64,000 bases of DNA. It comes from Lacisediminihabitans sp040549525. GTDB taxonomy: Bacteria; Actinomycetota; Actinomycetes; Actinomycetales; Microbacteriaceae. Position 1 is the first letter of the stretch. Every line of letters starts with the position of its first letter. Made by a program: the position numbers and the translations under genes. The notes under the pieces were generated by a model. It was not told where the DNA came from and searched no databases. It was given only the letters and a program-made list of their open reading frames with translations. Positions 47,826 through 56,421 of the stretch are shown here, piece after piece. Location of the stretch: contig NZ_JBEPTM010000008.1 of assembly GCF_040549525.1 (NCBI RefSeq), positions 58,391 through 122,390 on the forward strand. The letters are read 5' to 3'.

Positions 47826-49528
47826 TCGAAGAGATCTTCATCCGCGACCTCGGAGTGATCGGCGAAGCTCGGCTTCCCCTCGGTCCCGGGTTCACGGCCA
47901 TCACCGGCGAGACCGGTGCGGGAAAGACCATGGTGGTCACCGCTCTCGGCCTTCTCCTTGGTGATCGCTCGGACAGTTCGGTGCTCCGTCACGGGAGCGG
48001 CTCGGCTGTCGTCGAAGGGCGCTGGCTGGTCGATCCAGAGGGCGCCGTCGCGGAACGGGTGCGGGATGCCGGTGGCGACCTCGATGAGGGGGAGTTGATC
48101 CTCGCCCGGTCGGTCTCGCAGGAGGGACGCAGCCGCGCCACCGTCGGCGGCCGCACCACGCCGGTGAGTGTGCTCGCAGAGCTCGGCGAGCAATTGGTCG
48201 TCGTGCACGGTCAGTCCGACCAGGTGCGCTTGCGCTCGGCGACAGCGCAGCGTGAGGCACTCGATCGCTTCGCCGGAGTCGCGCTGTCGACAGTGCTCGA
48301 CGACTACCAGGCAACCTATCGGCGCTGGCAGGCGAACCAGGGCGAACTCGACGTGATCGTGGCCGAACAGGAGTCACGCCAGAGCGAGGCCGCCGAACTC
48401 CGCCAGGCGATGGCGGAGATCGAGTCCGTGGCGCCCCAGGCCGGTGAGGATGGGGAGCTCGCCGAACGGGCCGACCGGTTGACGAACCTCGAGGACCTGC
48501 GGCTCGCGGCGTCCGAGGCGCACGAGCTCGTGTCATCCGACGACCTGGTGGAGTCTCGGGATGCGCTCGGGCTGCTGGACTCGGCTCGTCGCCAGCTCGA
48601 ACGGGTATCGGGCCACGACTCGACCCTCGCCCCGATCATGGAAGCGCTGGCGAGCGCCAGCTATCTCGTCGCCGACGTGTCCGCGCAGCTCTCGAGCTAC
48701 CTCGGTGGCCTCGACGGCGACAGCGCCCGCGAACTGGAGACCGTGCAGGACCGGCGCTCGGAGCTGGGGGAGATCAGCCGCAAGTACGGGCCCTCCCTCG
48801 ACGATGCGATCCGCTATCTCGACAGCGGCAGCTCGAGGCTGCTCGAACTCGATCAGGACTCCGACCGCATCGACAGCCTTCGCGCGGAGGTCGAGTCAGA
48901 TCGCGCGCGGGTGATCGAGCTCGCCGGCGAACTCGGGAGGGTGCGGCGCGAGTTTGCAGTCCAGCTCGGCGAGAGCGTGAGCGAGGAGCTCGTCGCGCTG
49001 GCGATGCCCAACGCGCGGTTGACGGTCGAGGTCACGGAGCGGCAGGACTACGGGCTCAGCGGACGGGATGTCGTGGCGATCCTGCTCGCCCCGCATCCCG
49101 GCGCGGAACCGCGCCCTCTCGGCCGAGGGGCTTCCGGTGGAGAGCTCTCGCGGGTGATGTTGGCGCTAGAGGTGGTGATCGCCGGCACCGATCCCGTGCC
49201 CACCTTCATCTTCGACGAGGTGGACGCCGGCGTCGGCGGTGCCTCTGCCATCGAGATCGGCCGCCGACTGGCCAGGCTCTCACACTCTGCCCAGGTGATC
49301 GTGGTGACCCATCTCGCCCAGGTGGCCGCCTTCTCGACCAACCATCTGCGCGTCGTGAAAGACAGCGACGGGGCAGTGACCGCCTCGAGCGTGCAACAGC
49401 TCGAGGGGGAAGAGCGGATCGAGGAGATGGCGCGGCTGCTCTCCGGTCTGAGTGGATCAGAGAGCGGGCTCCAGCACGCTCGCGAACTCATCGACACCGC
49501 GCGCGGACTCGACAGCCCGTCGCGGTAG
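47822..49528 (+). CDS. recN: DNA repair protein RecN
   Basis: 568-residue SMC-like ATPase acting in double-strand break repair. Walker A is ITGETGAGKTM; a long coiled-coil region (about 150-350) contains paired helices; the ABC signature is GASGGELSRVMLAL; Walker B is FIFDEVDAGVGG, followed by VIVVTHLAQVAAF. ATG 47822 overlaps nadK, which starts the protein at MIEEIFIRDLGVIGEA as the family does. Convergent with the MBL hydrolase gene. Confidence 0.95.
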   Translation: MIEEIFIRDLGVIGEARLPLGPGFTAITGETGAGKTMVVTALGLLLGDRSDSSVLRHGSGSAVVEGRWLVDPEGAVAERVRDAGGDLDEGELILARSVSQEGRSRATVGGRTTPVSVLAELGEQLVVVHGQSDQVRLRSATAQREALDRFAGVALSTVLDDYQATYRRWQANQGELDVIVAEQESRQSEAAELRQAMAEIESVAPQAGEDGELAERADRLTNLEDLRLAASEAHELVSSDDLVESRDALGLLDSARRQLERVSGHDSTLAPIMEALASASYLVADVSAQLSSYLGGLDGDSARELETVQDRRSELGEISRKYGPSLDDAIRYLDSGSSRLLELDQDSDRIDSLRAEVESDRARVIELAGELGRVRREFAVQLGESVSEELVALAMPNARLTVEVTERQDYGLSGRDVVAILLAPHPGAEPRPLGRGASGGELSRVMLALEVVIAGTDPVPTFIFDEVDAGVGGASAIEIGRRLARLSHSAQVIVVTHLAQVAAFSTNHLRVVKDSDGAVTASSVQQLEGEERIEEMARLLSGLSGSESGLQHARELIDTARGLDSPSR

Positions 49529-49540
49529 CCGAGGCTTCGC

Positions 49541-50296
49541 CTAACCCCCCAGTTCGACGCGGACGCCGCGGGGGGTGTCGGCGAGGATATCGCTGCCATC
49601 GAAGGCGGCCTCGAGTTGGGGTCGCGTGTGGCTGAAGTGGGTCCAGTCTTCGGTGTGGAGGCCCACCACCAGCCGGGCCCCCAGCGTGTGGGCCGCGGCG
49701 GCGGCATCCGTCGAGTTGAGGGTGAGGTCGGCATCGATCTCGTCGACGCGGGCCGCCCCGGCAAACAGCAGCGCGATATCCACCGGGGCGAACCGATCCG
49801 CGATCTGGCGCACAAGCGGCAGGGACGCGTTGTCGCCGCTCACGTACACCGTCGGCTCACCCTCGGCTTCGAGCATGAACCCGATGACCGGGCCGACCAT
49901 CGGTTCCGAGCCGGGCGGCCCGTGCAGGGCGGGCATCGCGGTGATCGTCACGACGCCGAAATCGTAGCTCTCCCAGTTGTCGAGGCCGATGACGCTGCCT
50001 CCGAAAAGGTCGTCGGCGGCCTGCCGTGTGCTCAGGGTGGGGATGCCCTGCGCGATGAGCTCGAGACCCTCCCAGTCGAGATTGTCCTTGTGGCCGTGGT
50101 GCGAGAGCAGCACGAGGTCGACGCGGCCGAGATCCGTCCGGGCGATGGCCGGACCGGCAGTCTTCTCCAGGGTGGTCTCGTCCGGATCTTCATAGACCTG
50201 GGGAGCGTCGAAGGTGGGATCGGTGACGATCCGCAGGCCGGCGTACTCGAGAAGTACGGTGGGGCCGCCGATTAACGTGATGGCTGTCGTAGACAC
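49541..50296 (-). CDS. MBL-fold metal-dependent hydrolase (UlaG-like)
   Basis: 251-residue metallo-beta-lactamase-fold protein. The metal motif is a variant: LVLLSHHGHKDNLDWEGL instead of HxHxDH. VYVSGDNAS supplies the bridging Asp, and VGLHTEDWTHF the last His. Similar to uncharacterised L-ascorbate-6-P lactonase-like proteins; the real substrate is unknown. GTG 50296 lies 6 nt after a TAGGCT box, and that box overlaps the -10 of the divergent DUF255 gene. Confidence 0.85.
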   Translation of the reverse strand: MSTTAITLIGGPTVLLEYAGLRIVTDPTFDAPQVYEDPDETTLEKTAGPAIARTDLGRVDLVLLSHHGHKDNLDWEGLELIAQGIPTLSTRQAADDLFGGSVIGLDNWESYDFGVVTITAMPALHGPPGSEPMVGPVIGFMLEAEGEPTVYVSGDNASLPLVRQIADRFAPVDIALLFAGAARVDEIDADLTLNSTDAAAAAHTLGARLVVGLHTEDWTHFSHTRPQLEAAFDGSDILADTPRGVRVELGG

Positions 50297-50302
50297 AGTG
50301 CG

Positions 50303-50312
50303 AGCCTACGCT
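50303..50312. promoter_or_regulatory. Bidirectional promoter core with overlapping -10 boxes
   Basis: AGCCTACGCT reads as TACGCT on the plus strand (50307-50312, 6 nt before ATG 50319) and TAGGCT on the minus strand (50308-50303, 6 nt before GTG 50296). The two hexamers share the TA at 50307-50308. Both genes would be leaderless, with only 22 bp between start codons. Confidence 0.65.
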
Positions 50313-50318
50313 GGAGAC

Positions 50319-52214
50319 ATGGCCGATCGACTCGCGGATGCTGTGAGCCCCTATCTGCGCTCCCATGCGGCGAATCCCGTCGACTGGTTCCCCTGGGGCG
50401 ACGAGCCCTTTGCCGAAGCCCGGCGACGGGATGTGCCGGTGCTGGTGTCGATCGGGTACTCGACCTGCCACTGGTGTCACGTGATGTCGAGGGAGTCCTT
50501 CAGCGATCCGGTGATCGCCTCCCGCCTTGCCGCGCACTTCGTAGCGGTGAAAGTGGACCGGGAAGAGCATCCCGATGTTGACGCGAGTTACCTCGCCGCG
50601 GCCGGAGCCTTCACCGGCAACCTGGGGTGGCCCCTCAACGTCTTCGTCACGCCAGAGGGCAAGGCGTTCTACGCGGGGACCTACTGGCCGCCGACGGCGG
50701 TGGGAGACATTCCGTCGTTCGGGCAGGTGCTCGATGCGGTGGCGGATGCCTGGACCGCTCGACGCCCCCAGGTGGAATCCACGGCGACCGCGATCGCGGA
50801 CTCACTGCGACAGTCGCTCGATGGGCACACCGCCGTCTCCGGCGAGATCGGCACGGGCCCGTTCGATTCGGCGGTCGCCGAACTGCTTGCCTACGAGGAC
50901 TCCGAATTCGGGGGCTTCGGTGGCGCCCCCAAATTCCCGGTCGCGCCGGTGCTGCTCTTCCTGCTCGAGCGGGGCGTCGACGCCCCACCGGCCCTGGCAC
51001 TCGCCTCCCGCTCGCTCGCCGCGCTCTCCGGTCGACATGCCGCCCCCGGCCAGCCGACCGCCGCGCTGAGGGACCGCCTGGAGGGCGGATTCTTCCGCTA
51101 CGCCACGAAACGGGACTGGACCGATCCCCACTTCGAGCGGATGCTCTACGACAACGCCCAGCTGCTCACCGCGTTCACGAGGCTCGCCCAGCTCGATGCC
51201 GAGGCGCGGGACTGGGCCGTCGAGGTCGCGGAGGGGATCTCCGCGTTCCTCATGGGGGTCATGCAGCGGCCGGGCGGGGGATTCGCCTCGGCGCAGGACA
51301 GCGAAAGCAGCATCGACGGCGTGCGGCGGGAAGGGGCGTACTTCGCCCTCGGGGCAGAGGCGCGTGCTGCGCAGGAGCCTCCGCCGATCGATGCCAAGAT
51401 CCTCACCGGCTGGAACGGGCTGGCAATCGGAGCGTTGGCGACCGCCGGCTTCGTGCTCTCCAGGGACGAGTGGATCGTGGCCGCCCGACGGGCAGCCGAC
51501 GCGGTGATCGACACGCACCTGCGCGCCGACGGGACGCTGGTGAGAGCATCCATCGGCGGACGGATGTCGTCGGCTCACGCCACCCTCGAAGACTACGGAA
51601 TGCTCGCCTCCGGGCTGCTCGACCTCGCGACGGCGACCGGGGAGGTGCACTACGCCTCGGTGGCCCGATCGCTGATCGATCTGACTCTCGGCGCTGCGGG
51701 TTCCGGCGTCTTCGGCGTGCCGGGAGGTGCGGACCCCGTGCTGGTGGCGCAGGGCACCGCCATCGAGAACGACCCTTCGGAGGGGGCCTACCCCTCCGGG
51801 CTGAGCGCTCTGGCGAGAGCCTGCGTCTCACTGCATCTGCTCGGTGGCGACCCGCGGTACCGGGAAGCCGCCGACCGGGTAGTCCGGCGCCTGTTGCCCC
51901 TCGCCGTGCCGCGCCCGGTGTCGTTCGGTGCGACCCTCGCGGTGGCCTCCGCGCTCACTCAGCCGATCGCGCAGCTCGTCGTGGTGGGGGAGGACCGGAA
52001 TTCGGATCTGGCCGACCTCGCCCGGTCCCGCTTCCGCAGCGGTCTGCTCAGCATTGTGGTGACGCCGGCGCAGGCTGTACGCTTCGCGGTGGCCGGCTTC
52101 GAATTGTTCGATGGACGGGATCGCGAAGCGGCCTACCTGTGCAGGGACTTCGTCTGCCGACTTCCCATCGTCGAAGCTCCGGATCTGGCCGAGGCCCTCG
52201 ATCTGTTCCGCTGA
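50319..52214 (+). CDS. Thioredoxin-like DUF255 protein (YyaL/SPATA20 family)
   Basis: 631 residues. The N-terminal thioredoxin-like domain (about 1-170) opens with NPVDWFPWGDEPFAEARRRDVPVLVSIGYSTCHWCHVM, whose CHWC is the redox-type motif, and ESFSDPVIASRLAAHFVAVKVDREE. The rest is an (alpha/alpha)6 barrel like N-acylglucosamine 2-epimerases or glycosidases (PHFERMLYDNAQLL, KILTGWNGLAIGAL). The biochemical role of the family is unsettled. Divergent from the MBL gene with a shared promoter. Confidence 0.9.
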   Translation: MADRLADAVSPYLRSHAANPVDWFPWGDEPFAEARRRDVPVLVSIGYSTCHWCHVMSRESFSDPVIASRLAAHFVAVKVDREEHPDVDASYLAAAGAFTGNLGWPLNVFVTPEGKAFYAGTYWPPTAVGDIPSFGQVLDAVADAWTARRPQVESTATAIADSLRQSLDGHTAVSGEIGTGPFDSAVAELLAYEDSEFGGFGGAPKFPVAPVLLFLLERGVDAPPALALASRSLAALSGRHAAPGQPTAALRDRLEGGFFRYATKRDWTDPHFERMLYDNAQLLTAFTRLAQLDAEARDWAVEVAEGISAFLMGVMQRPGGGFASAQDSESSIDGVRREGAYFALGAEARAAQEPPPIDAKILTGWNGLAIGALATAGFVLSRDEWIVAARRAADAVIDTHLRADGTLVRASIGGRMSSAHATLEDYGMLASGLLDLATATGEVHYASVARSLIDLTLGAAGSGVFGVPGGADPVLVAQGTAIENDPSEGAYPSGLSALARACVSLHLLGGDPRYREAADRVVRRLLPLAVPRPVSFGATLAVASALTQPIAQLVVVGEDRNSDLADLARSRFRSGLLSIVVTPAQAVRFAVAGFELFDGRDREAAYLCRDFVCRLPIVEAPDLAEALDLFR

Positions 52215-52217
52215 TCC

Positions 52218-52281
52218 GTTTGTGGGTCGAGCCGTTTGTTGGCCGAGCCTTCTGTCGGCCGAGCCTCAGTCGGTCCGAACC
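52218..52281. repeat. Four tandem 16-bp repeats at the end of the membrane-protein gene
   Basis: GTTTGTGGGTCGAGCC, GTTTGTTGGCCGAGCC, TTCTGTCGGCCGAGCC and TCAGTCGGTCCGAACC follow head to tail. The last unit includes the stop and final codons of the convergent gene ending at 52266. Confidence 0.7.
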
Positions 52282-52886
52282 GCGGCGTTGTCCACGTGCT
52301 CGACGACAGGCTCGCGGTCGCGCGCGGTTCGTTCGATCACTCCGCAGAGCCACAGCCAGCCGAGTGCGAGACAGAGCTGGCCGATCACCCCGATGGGGAA
52401 GTAGATGTGGTTCTGCAGGAAGAGCACCGCACCGACGACCACGAGTGCCGAACCGGGAAGGGCGACCAGGCGGAATCGCGCGATGGCCGTCGCCGCCGCG
52501 ATCGCGCTGGCCGCGATGAATGACACGCTGCCGACCTCGCCGATGTGGTTGCCGAGCCCGAATACCGTGCCCGTCGCCATGCCCATGCCGTCGAGCTTGA
52601 GTCCGCCGGCGCCGATCCCCGCGAGCACGTCGAGCGCGGTGTAGAAGGCGGCATAGACAAAGCCGAGGATGCCGACGATCCAGGCCAGGAGGGCACCGGC
52701 ACCCCGCGCCACCAGCCACGGCGCGAAGGCGAGAAGAGGGAAGACCGGCAGTATCGCGATGTGCAGGTTCCGCCAGTATTCCGCCGACGTCGCGGTGAGA
52801 TGCATCGGGTGGGTGACCCCGACGGCGGCGAGTGCGAGGGGCGGAAGGGCGACGGTGACGTAGGCGAGAACGGAACGCGCGGACAT
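52266..52886 (-). CDS. DUF998-like membrane protein
   Basis: 206-residue integral membrane protein with about six hydrophobic helices and little loop sequence; HPMHLTATSAEYWRNLHI and the conserved GMGMATGTVFGLGNHIGEVG stretch are in the loops. Probably a DUF998-type protein; function unknown. ATG 52886 lies 6 nt after TAGCAT, so it looks leaderless. The C-terminal charged tail (ERTARDREPVVEHVDNAAVRTD) is partly encoded by the tandem repeat. Confidence 0.75.
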   Translation of the reverse strand: MSARSVLAYVTVALPPLALAAVGVTHPMHLTATSAEYWRNLHIAILPVFPLLAFAPWLVARGAGALLAWIVGILGFVYAAFYTALDVLAGIGAGGLKLDGMGMATGTVFGLGNHIGEVGSVSFIAASAIAAATAIARFRLVALPGSALVVVGAVLFLQNHIYFPIGVIGQLCLALGWLWLCGVIERTARDREPVVEHVDNAAVRTD

Positions 52887-52892
52887 GGCGTC

Positions 52893-52898
52893 ATGCTA
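52893..52898 (-). promoter_or_regulatory. -10 box TAGCAT, leaderless start of the DUF998-like gene
   Basis: TAGCAT ends 6 nt before ATG 52886 on the minus strand, with no ribosome-binding site. Confidence 0.55.
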
Positions 52899-52932
52899 CG
52901 GGACGGTCCTGTGCGGCCCGCCCCCCGGCGGG

Positions 52933-54567
52933 TCAGCGCCAGCCGGGAAGCCAGTAATGGAGTCGCGCGAAGATCTCCGGCACCTGGAGGCCCGTCCAGA
53001 CCGGGTAGAAGAAGGCGCTGACCAGCACGACGAGCAACAGGAACACGGCAACGAGGCCGATGCCGCGGGTTCGGCGATAGGTGGAGTCCTGCGGTCGCCC
53101 GAGTACCAGTCCGATCACGAACACCAGTCCGAGGATCATGTACGGCTCGAAGACGATCGCGTAGAACTGGAAGATGGTGCGGGTGGAGTAGAGCAGCCAG
53201 GGGAGGTAGCCGGCGACCATGCCCATCAGGATGAGGCCGACCCGCCACTCCCGCCGACGCACGAGCCGGTAGACGAGATAGAACAGGGCGGCCGTCGCCG
53301 CCCACCAGAGAATGGGGTTGGCGATGGAGGTGACGTATTCCGCGCAACTCGAGACGGTGCATCCGCCCTGCCCCGAGGTCTGGCCGACGTAGTAAAACGC
53401 GGTCGGACGCACGAGGAAGAGCCAGGTGAAGGGATTCGCCGAGTACGGGTGGGCGCTGTGTTCGTTGACGTTGAAGTCGTAGACGCTCGCTTGGTAGTGC
53501 AGAAAGCTCTGCACCGAGTGGGGCACCCAGGCGAAAAACCCCGTCGCGGCGTTGCCGGGCACGTCCGCCCAGTTGCGGAAATAGCCGTCTTTCGTGACGA
53601 ACCATCCGGTCCAGCTGGCGAGGTAGGTCGCCGCCGCGAGCGGGATGGTGAGAAGGAAGGTGACGGGGCCCTGCTTGAAGATCGTGCCGCTGACGAAGAA
53701 GGGGATGCCCGCCGCTCGCCGGGCCAGCGCATCGACCACCAGCGTGTGGACGGCGAAGGCGGCGAGGAAGTAGAGCCCGCTCCACTTGACGGCGGTGGCG
53801 GCCCCGAAGAGGATGCCCGCGGTGAGCAGCCAGGGGCGCCACCAGATCGCGGGCCCCCAGTCGATGCCGCGGCCGGCCTCTGCCCGGCGGGCGAGCCACA
53901 GTGACAGGCGTGCCGAGCTCTGAGTGCGATCGAGCAGTACGGCCCCGAATCCCAGCAGCGTGAGAATCATGACGAAGTTGTCGAGGAGCGCGGTTCGCGA
54001 CATCACTATGGCGTGACCGTCGATGGCGAACAGGCCGCCGGCGATGGTGGCGAGCAGGGTGGAGTTGAAGAGCTTGCGAGCGACGATCACCAGGATGAAC
54101 ACCGCGAGGATGCCGACCAGAGCGGTGCTGATGCGCCAGCCGACGGTGTTCTCCGCGCCGAAGACGCGCAGGCCGAGGGCGATCATCCACTTGCCGAGGG
54201 GTGGATGGGCGACATAGGATCCGTCGGTTGTGAAGATGTTGACATTGCCGGCGTTGAAGGCCTGGTCGGCATTATTGGGCCAGGACCCCTCGTAGCCGAG
54301 GTGCAGGAGCGTCCAGGCATCCTTCACATAGAAGGTCTCGTCGAACACGAGCGACCGCGGATCGCCGAGGCGCACCAGACGTAGCACGGCCGCGAGCAGG
54401 GTGACGGCGATCGGACCGCCCCAGTACCAGAGCCGCTGCGCCCCCGGGAGGTCGAGACGTCGACCCCACCACGCGTCGAGCCGGGTGCCGGTCGGTTCGG
54501 CCGGATGCGAGGAAGGCCCAGAGGCTCGCGGGGCGCCGACAACGGCATCGAAGTCGGCTCTGGTCAC
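52933..54567 (-). CDS. pmt: Protein O-mannosyltransferase (GT39/PMT family)
   Basis: 544-residue polytopic membrane glycosyltransferase that moves mannose from polyprenyl-phosphate mannose to exported proteins. DETFYVKDAW after TM1 holds the catalytic Asp-Glu pair, PPLGKWMIALGLRVFG and GWFVTKDGYFRNWA are further PMT segments, and about eleven hydrophobic helices are visible. GTG 54567 follows a TACCAT box by 7 nt (leaderless). Divergent from rsmI, as in many actinobacteria. Confidence 0.92.
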   Translation of the reverse strand: MTRADFDAVVGAPRASGPSSHPAEPTGTRLDAWWGRRLDLPGAQRLWYWGGPIAVTLLAAVLRLVRLGDPRSLVFDETFYVKDAWTLLHLGYEGSWPNNADQAFNAGNVNIFTTDGSYVAHPPLGKWMIALGLRVFGAENTVGWRISTALVGILAVFILVIVARKLFNSTLLATIAGGLFAIDGHAIVMSRTALLDNFVMILTLLGFGAVLLDRTQSSARLSLWLARRAEAGRGIDWGPAIWWRPWLLTAGILFGAATAVKWSGLYFLAAFAVHTLVVDALARRAAGIPFFVSGTIFKQGPVTFLLTIPLAAATYLASWTGWFVTKDGYFRNWADVPGNAATGFFAWVPHSVQSFLHYQASVYDFNVNEHSAHPYSANPFTWLFLVRPTAFYYVGQTSGQGGCTVSSCAEYVTSIANPILWWAATAALFYLVYRLVRRREWRVGLILMGMVAGYLPWLLYSTRTIFQFYAIVFEPYMILGLVFVIGLVLGRPQDSTYRRTRGIGLVAVFLLLVVLVSAFFYPVWTGLQVPEIFARLHYWLPGWR

Positions 54568-54574
54568 AGGTGCA

Positions 54575-54580
54575 ATGGTA
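54575..54580 (-). promoter_or_regulatory. -10 box TACCAT, leaderless start of the PMT gene
   Basis: TACCAT ends 7 nt before GTG 54567. On the opposite strand TAACGA (54579-54584) overlaps it by two bases and may be a weak -10 for rsmI. Confidence 0.5.
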
Positions 54581-54607
54581 ACGAGGGTTCGCTGCAAGGA
54601 TGGGCAA

Positions 54608-55417
54608 ATGATCATCCTCGCAGCGACTCCGATCGGCAATCTCGGCGATGCCTCTCGCCGGCTGGTGGAGGCCCTGACCAATGCAGAGGTCATCGCCTCG
54701 GAAGACACGCGCGTCACCATCCACCTCATGCGCGCCCTCGGCATCGAGAACCGCCCGCGACTGATCGCCCTTCACGAGCACAACGAGGTCGAGAAGGCCG
54801 CCGAGATCGCCGAACTCGCGCGCGACACCGATGTGCTCGTGCTCACCGATGCCGGCATGCCCGCGATCAGCGACCCGGGGTTCTCCATCGTGACGGCGGC
54901 CGCGGCCGCCGGTGTCACCGTCACCGCGCTGCCGGGCCCCTCGGCCGTGATCACCGCTCTCGCGCTGTCAGGGCTGCCCACCGATCGATTCACCTTCGAG
55001 GGCTTCCTGCCGCGCAAAGGGCGTCTCGCCTCACTTCGGCAGCTCGCCAGGGAACCCCGCACCATGGTGTTCTTCGAGTCGCCCAACCGCCTGGCCGATG
55101 CCCTCGGAGACATCGCGACGGCCTTCGGGCCCGATCGCCGGGTCGCGGTCTGTCGTGAGCTGACCAAACTCTACGAGGAAGTGCGTCGGGGAACCGCCGC
55201 AGAACTCTCCGAGTGGGCCGCTCTGGGCGTCAGGGGCGAGATCTGCATCGTGGTCGAGGGTGGGTCTGCGCAGGAGGTCGATCTCGACGCCGGGATCGCG
55301 CAGGTGCAGTCGCTCGTCGCGGCCGGATCGAAGCTCAAGGACGCGGCATCCGAAGTTGCGGACGCCACCGGGCTCGGCAAGAGGGATCTCTACGAGGGAG
55401 CCCTCAGGGCGCGCTGA
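54608..55417 (+). CDS. rsmI: 16S rRNA (cytidine(1402)-2'-O)-methyltransferase
   Basis: 269-residue tetrapyrrole-methylase-fold enzyme. MIILAATPIGNLGD at the N-terminus, IASEDTRVT, LTDAGMPAISDPGF and FEGFLPRKG are the family signatures, and the C-terminal helical domain carries the SxLKDAASEVADATG segment. ATG 54608 has AAGGA 8 nt upstream. Its 3' end overlaps the convergent aldo-keto reductase gene by 14 bp. Confidence 0.93.
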   Translation: MIILAATPIGNLGDASRRLVEALTNAEVIASEDTRVTIHLMRALGIENRPRLIALHEHNEVEKAAEIAELARDTDVLVLTDAGMPAISDPGFSIVTAAAAAGVTVTALPGPSAVITALALSGLPTDRFTFEGFLPRKGRLASLRQLAREPRTMVFFESPNRLADALGDIATAFGPDRRVAVCRELTKLYEEVRRGTAAELSEWAALGVRGEICIVVEGGSAQEVDLDAGIAQVQSLVAAGSKLKDAASEVADATGLGKRDLYEGALRAR

Positions 55418-56255
55418 GTCTCGCCAGCTGTTCGGAGCTCAGCGTCAGTTCCGCGGCACCGGCGGAGTCGGTGATGGTCTCGGGCCGGCTGGCCCCCGGG
55501 ATCGGGATGACGCAGTGGCCGAGCGAGAGTTCCCAGGCCAGGGCGACGCGCTGCGGGCTCACCCCGAGCTCCGCCGCGACCTCGCTGAAAGCGCTGTCCT
55601 CATCGAAGACATCGGAGCCCCGTCCGATGCCACCGAGCGGGCTCCAGGGCAGGAAGGCGATCTCGTGGGCGACGCAGTAGTCGAGCTCGCCGAGGCTCGA
55701 CCGGTAGGCCGGTGAGAACTGGTTCTGCACCGAGACGAGTCGGCCGCCGAGCACATGGTCGGCCAGGGCGATCTGAGTCACCGTGGCGTTGGAAATGCCC
55801 GCAAGGCGGATGACACCCTCGTCGAGGAGTTCGCGCAGCGCTCCGATGGATTCCTCATACGGCACCGAGGGGTCCGGCCGATGGAACTGGTAGAGGCCGA
55901 TCGCGTCGACGCCGAGGCGGGCGCGGGATTCTCGAGCGGCCTTCTTGAGGTGTGCCGGTGTGCCGTTGCGATCCCAGGGTCCGCCGTCGCGGAAGAGCAG
56001 GCCGCCCTTCGTGGCGATGAGCACCTGCTCGGTGCGACCGCGCAGGGCCTCCGCGACCAGCAGTTCGTTGTGGCCCTGGCCGTCGGCATCCGTCGTGTAC
56101 GCATCGGCGGTGTCGATGAGGGTGACCCCCGCGTCGAGGGCGGCATGGATGGTCTCGATCGCCCGGTCTCGATCGGGCCGACCGGGGAGGGACAGCGGCA
56201 TCGCGCCCAGACCGATCGAGCTGACGGCGACATCGCCGATCCTGCGGTATTTCAT
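55404..56255 (-). CDS. Aldo/keto reductase
   Basis: 283-residue NADPH-dependent (alpha/beta)8-barrel oxidoreductase. The catalytic tetrad is visible: Asp and Tyr in DTADAYTTD, Lys in LIATKGG, His in LYQFHRPDP. YCVAHEIAFLPWSPLGGIGRG is the cofactor region. Substrate unknown. ATG 56255 lies 6 nt after TAGGCT (leaderless). Confidence 0.9.
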   Translation of the reverse strand: MKYRRIGDVAVSSIGLGAMPLSLPGRPDRDRAIETIHAALDAGVTLIDTADAYTTDADGQGHNELLVAEALRGRTEQVLIATKGGLLFRDGGPWDRNGTPAHLKKAARESRARLGVDAIGLYQFHRPDPSVPYEESIGALRELLDEGVIRLAGISNATVTQIALADHVLGGRLVSVQNQFSPAYRSSLGELDYCVAHEIAFLPWSPLGGIGRGSDVFDEDSAFSEVAAELGVSPQRVALAWELSLGHCVIPIPGASRPETITDSAGAAELTLSSEQLARLSAP

Positions 56256-56261
56256 GCGCCC

Positions 56262-56267
56262 AGCCTA
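56262..56267 (-). promoter_or_regulatory. -10 box TAGGCT, leaderless start of the aldo/keto reductase
   Basis: TAGGCT ends 6 nt before ATG 56255 on the minus strand. Confidence 0.6.
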
Positions 56268-56421
56268 GGTCGAGCGCCTGAATCCGAGCGCTCGCGCAGG
56301 ATTTTTGCGCTGAATGTAAAATTCCTGTTAACCCCCCTTGTCGGGGTGATCGAGCGGGGTTATCGTCGCGATTGCGCCCGTTTCCGGCGCGGTCATTCTT
56401 CATCGGGGAAGGTTTCACTAC

